NCBI GenBank assembly: GCA_021371965.1
Contig: JAJFVE010000082.1
Location: 1-23,220, forward strand
Source of the DNA: Planctomycetaceae bacterium
GTDB taxonomy: Bacteria > Planctomycetota > Phycisphaerae > SM23-33
Length of the DNA stretch: 23,220 nt
Reading direction: 5' to 3'
A model generated the notes under the pieces. It did not search any database and was not told where the DNA came from. It saw nothing but the letters and a program-made list of their open reading frames with translations. Both the position numbers and the translations under genes were made by a program. Shown piece after piece: positions 20,436 through 23,220 of the stretch (position 1 is the stretch's first letter; each line of letters starts with the position of its first letter).

Positions 20436-21305
20436 ATGCCGGAGACTGCAACAGCCCAGCCGACGCTGGACCTGGTCGACGCCACTCGATCCATGGTCAT
20501 TCACCAGCTCCAACTGGGGCTGACCCCGATTGCGGCGGCGCCCGACTGGCAGTGTCTCATGCCCGGCAAGATGCTCCGCACGCGCCTGGTGGCGCGGCTG
20601 GTCGCCGCTCTCGACAGCGACGCAGCCACCGCGACGCTGCGGCGCGGGTGCGCGGCCATCGAACTGGTCCACACCGCCAGCCTCTGTCATGACGACGTGA
20701 TCGACGCCGGCGTGATCCGCCGCTCAATGCCCACGCTGTGGCAGCAGAGCGGCTGCTCGGCGGCCGTGCTGGTCGGCGACGTGCTGCTCTGCCGCGCCAT
20801 CACGCTCATCGCCGCCATCGAGGGCGGACGACTGGTCAAGCCCTTCATCGAGGCCGTGACGGAAACCTGCGCCTCCGAGGCCCAGCAGGAACTCCTCTGC
20901 CGCAACCACGCCGGCGACGCGCAGACCTGCCTGAAACTGGCCCGCGGCAAGAGCGGAGCGTTCTTCGCCTTTGCCGCCTCGCTGGCCGGCGGAGGCGACG
21001 TCGCCCTCGCGGCCGCCCTGGGCGAAATGGGCTACTGCCTGGGAACCGCCTACCAGATCGGCGACGACCTGCTGGACATCGCCGGCAACGAGCAGGAGTG
21101 CGGCAAGACCCTGGGCACTGACGCCGCCCGCAAGAAGCCCACGCTGGCGTCCATCGACCCCGACCTGGCCCGCCGGCACCTCGACGAGGCCTGGCGCAAT
21201 GCCCTGGTCGCCGTCGCCCCATGGCCCGCCGCCGCGGCCGCCGTCGCCGAATTCCTCGAAGAAGACATCGCCCCGCTCATGGGCGCCCAGGGCCTGCCGG
21301 CATGA
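20436..21305 (+). CDS. Trans-polyprenyl diphosphate synthase
   Basis: A 289-residue all-helical prenyl elongation enzyme that condenses isopentenyl diphosphate onto an allylic primer. The first Asp-rich motif is SLCHDDVIDAGVIRRSMPT (Asp86, Asp87, Asp90), the second is YQIGDDLLDIAG (Asp210, Asp211, Asp214), and both bind Mg-diphosphate. Other family positions are the PGKMLR site (normally GGKRLRP, here weakened), RGKSGAFF (Lys172) and GKTLGTDAARKKPTLA. The ATG at 20436 is chosen because AAAGGAG (20421-20427) lies eight bases upstream, in preference to a GTG 18 bases earlier. Product chain length cannot be read from sequence with confidence. The location behind a quinol oxidase operon suggests a quinone side-chain synthase (octaprenyl type), but a carotenoid or undecaprenyl-independent role is possible. 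It is slightly shorter than typical octaprenyl synthases. Confidence 0.85.
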   Translation: MPETATAQPTLDLVDATRSMVIHQLQLGLTPIAAAPDWQCLMPGKMLRTRLVARLVAALDSDAATATLRRGCAAIELVHTASLCHDDVIDAGVIRRSMPTLWQQSGCSAAVLVGDVLLCRAITLIAAIEGGRLVKPFIEAVTETCASEAQQELLCRNHAGDAQTCLKLARGKSGAFFAFAASLAGGGDVALAAALGEMGYCLGTAYQIGDDLLDIAGNEQECGKTLGTDAARKKPTLASIDPDLARRHLDEAWRNALVAVAPWPAAAAAVAEFLEEDIAPLMGAQGLPA

Positions 21306-21429
21306 GGCCGATGATAAATTCAAGCGCGGGCAATGACGGCCGGCGGACTGAACTGCTGCCGTAACCATGCGTATAAATCATGTTCGCACCGCAGTTTTCC
21401 CTTGATTGGGAAGCTTTCGCCGGGCCCTT

Positions 21430-21469
21430 TATCAGAGGCAGGTGCACAGATTGCCTCCTCTGGCCGATA
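21430..21469. repeat. Inverted repeat in the clpC leader
   Basis: TATCAGAGG (21430-21438) pairs with CCTCTG (21457-21462) plus ATA (21467-21469), with a four-base bulge. An alternative pairing is GAGGCA/TGCCTC (21435-21440 and 21452-21457). A second small hairpin TTCCC-TTGATT-GGGAA lies at 21397-21412. Neither resembles CtsR or CIRCE operators. They could be regulator sites or leader structure for clpC. Confidence 0.4.
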
Positions 21470-21499
21470 ACAAGGGAGGCACCGCGAGCGTGATAGGTG

Positions 21500-21505
21500 T
21501 ACAAT
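21500..21505 (+). promoter_or_regulatory. -10 element for clpC
   Basis: TACAAT preceded by GTG, in the 280-base gap between the polyprenyl synthase and clpC. Its transcription start would be near 21512, about 74 bases before the ATG. There is no good -35 hexamer. An earlier TATAAA at 21372-21377 is a second candidate. Confidence 0.35.
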
Positions 21506-21585
21506 GATAGAGTCAGTCTGGGGCCTCGCAGCTTCGGACAGCACAGGAGAATTCGGCGCCCTGGCGGACGCCGGAAAAACAAGAA

Positions 21586-23220
21586 ATGTTTGAACGGTTC
21601 ACCGAACGCGCAAGAAAAGTGATGGCCCTGGCCAACCAGGAAGCCCAGCGTTTCAATCACGAATACATCGGCACCGAGCACATCCTGCTGGGCCTGGTCA
21701 AGGAAGGTCAGGGCGTCGGCGCCAATGTGCTCAAGAACCTCGGCGTCGACCTGGCCAAGGTCCGCATGGAAGTCGAGAAGCTCGTAAAGACCGGGCCCGA
21801 CATGGTCACCATGGGCAAGCTGCCCCAGACACCCAAGGCCAAGAAGGTCATCGAGTACGCCATCGAAGAAGCCCACAATCTCAACCACAACTACGTCGGC
21901 ACCGAGCACGTGCTGCTGGGCCTCTTGCGAGAGCAGGAAGGCGTGGCCGCCCAGGTGCTGCTGAACCTCGGGCTCAAGCTCGAGGAAGTGCGCGACGAAG
22001 TGCTGCACCTGCTGGGCGCGGGCATGGAGCCCGAAGAGGAAGCCCAGCCCCAGGCCCCCCAAGGCGCTGCCGGCGAGGGCGGAACACGCCCCCGCGGCGG
22101 AAAGAGCAAGACCCCCGCCCTGGACAGCTTTGGCCGCGATTTGACCGAACTGGCCGTCGAGGGCAAGCTCGACCCCGTCATCGGGCGCAGCGACGAGATC
22201 GAACGCGTCATCCAGGTGCTCTGCCGCCGCACCAAGAATAATCCGGTGCTGCTGGGCGAAGCGGGCGTGGGCAAAACGGCCATCGTCGAAGGCCTCGCGC
22301 AGCGCATCGTCAACCGCGACATCCCGGACATCCTGGCCGACCGCCGAATCGTCGCCCTCGACCTGGCGATGATGGTAGCCGGCACCAAGTACCGCGGGCA
22401 GTTCGAGGAGCGCATCAAGGCCGTGATGAACGAAGTGCGCCGCGCGCACAACGTCATCCTGTTCATCGACGAGATGCACACCCTCGTCGGGGCCGGCGGC
22501 GCCGAAGGCGCCATCGACGCGGCCAACGTGCTCAAGCCGTCCCTGTCGCGCGGCGAGATCCAGTGCGTCGGCGCCACGACGATGGACGAATACCGCAAGC
22601 ACATCGAGAAAGACGGCGCCCTCGAGCGGCGGTTCCAGACCATCATTGTCAACCCGCCCAACAAGGATCAGACCCTCGAGATCCTCAAGGGCCTGCGCGA
22701 CCGATATCAGAAGCACCACCGCGTCGAGTTCACCACCCGTGCGCTCGAGCAGGCTGTCGAGCTTTCCGGCCGCTATATCACCGGACGCGTCCAGCCTGAC
22801 AAGGCCATCGACGTGATCGACGAGGCCGGCGCGCGCGTGCGCCTCAAGACCATGACCAAGCCGCCAGATCTCAAGGGTCTCGAAGAGCAGATCGGCAACC
22901 TCCAGCGTGCCAAAGACGAGGCCGTCAAGAACGCCGATTACGAGCGGGCAGCCGAGCTGCGCGATGAGGCCGAAAAACTCCGCGAGACCGTCGAGCGCAC
23001 CCAGAGCGAATGGGAGCACCGCGCCAGCCAGACCGCCGGCGTCGTCGACGAAGAAGTCGTCGCCGAGGTCGTCTCCAAGATGACCGGCGTGCCCCTGACG
23101 CGCCTGGAAAAAGAAGAGGCCCAGCGCCTGCTCGAACTGGAAAACGAACTGCACAAGCGCGTCGTCAGCCAGGACGAGGCCATCAAGATCGTTTCCAAGA
23201 GCATCCGCCGCGCCCGCTCG
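21586..23220 (+). CDS. clpC: ATP-dependent Clp protease ATP-binding subunit ClpC (3' end outside window)
   Basis: The first 545 residues of a ClpC-type Hsp100 unfoldase, which feeds substrates to ClpP. Residues ~1-145 hold two Clp_N repeats (each with [18 protein letters not shown] cores, at about 23-40 and 100-120). An acidic Gln/Pro/Gly linker follows (about 148-175). The first AAA+ domain has Walker A GEAGVGKT (224-231) and Walker [13 protein letters not shown] (Asp295, Glu296), then [15 protein letters not shown] and an arginine finger region near ALERRFQ. The UVR/coiled-coil middle segment (about 425-465: [20 protein letters not shown] and [14 protein letters not shown]) separates ClpC from ClpA. 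The second AAA+ domain starts at [17 protein letters not shown] and is cut by the window end. The start has only a weak GGAAAAACAAG upstream. Regulation is probably through the leader before it. Confidence 0.95.
   Translation, partial: MFERFTERARKVMALANQEAQRFNHEYIGTEHILLGLVKEGQGVGANVLKNLGVDLAKVRMEVEKLVKTGPDMVTMGKLPQTPKAKKVIEYAIEEAHNLNHNYVGTEHVLLGLLREQEGVAAQVLLNLGLKLEEVRDEVLHLLGAGMEPEEEAQPQAPQGAAGEGGTRPRGGKSKTPALDSFGRDLTELAVEGKLDPVIGRSDEIERVIQVLCRRTKNNPVLLGEAGVGKTAIVEGLAQRIVNRDIPDILADRRIVALDLAMMVAGTKYRGQFEERIKAVMNEVRRAHNVILFIDEMHTLVGAGGAEGAIDAANVLKPSLSRGEIQCVGATTMDEYRKHIEKDGALERRFQTIIVNPPNKDQTLEILKGLRDRYQKHHRVEFTTRALEQAVELSGRYITGRVQPDKAIDVIDEAGARVRLKTMTKPPDLKGLEEQIGNLQRAKDEAVKNADYERAAELRDEAEKLRETVERTQSEWEHRASQTAGVVDEEVVAEVVSKMTGVPLTRLEKEEAQRLLELENELHKRVVSQDEAIKIVSKSIRRARS

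Noticed and set aside
21291..21309. Terminator after the polyprenyl synthase (GGCCT/AGGCC)
   Set aside because: It overlaps the stop codon and has no U-tract.
21277..23154. 625-codon minus-strand open frame opposite clpC
   Set aside because: ClpC is unmistakable on the plus strand. The antisense frame is a compositional shadow.

Overview
The window is high-GC bacterial DNA with densely packed genes on both strands. It most resembles Planctomycetota, perhaps Phycisphaerae. That placement is an inference from gene content: alternative complex III joined to a cbb3-type oxidase, a family 1 encapsulin, a GH29 fucosidase, an OFA transporter, and high GC with many small lipoproteins. I could not check it by search. 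I saw no rRNA, tRNA, CRISPR array or transposase.

Left part (1-8407). The window opens in the 3' end of an encapsulin shell gene, closed by a clear intrinsic terminator. Next come a class I SAM methyltransferase, a small lipoprotein, a convergent membrane-anchored GH29 alpha-L-fucosidase, a flavodoxin, and a convergent DUF1287 lipoprotein whose stop shares CTAG with the flavodoxin stop. An orphan glycoside-hydrolase-like protein follows, preceded by two tandem hairpins. Between it and the convergent ABC1/UbiB kinase gene lies a ~210-bp element with GAC/GAG-rich inverted arms that resembles a MITE. The kinase gene is coupled to a phasin-like gene on the minus strand.

Middle (8533-20320). A minus-strand OFA-family MFS transporter is divided by a 326-bp structured intergenic region from the main feature, a ten-gene, tightly overlapping plus-strand respiratory operon. 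Its order is actB, an actC-actD fusion, actF, actA (pentaheme), ccoN, ccoO carrying an extra C-terminal cytochrome c domain, ccoS, two small membrane proteins of unknown function, and actE. All alternative complex III subunits A-F are represented, and they bracket the cbb3-type oxidase genes. The simplest reading is a quinol:O2 supercomplex: quinol is oxidised at ActC, electrons pass through the ActB Fe-S clusters and the ActA/ActE hemes, then through the CcoO hemes to the heme b3-CuB site of CcoN. ActE has lost the usual Met-Pro axial ligand motif, and no separate CcoP is present.

Right part (20436-23220). A trans-polyprenyl diphosphate synthase (possibly for the quinone tail) has its own promoter-like sequence. 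A 280-bp leader with inverted repeats then precedes clpC, which runs off the window after its first AAA+ domain and UVR region.
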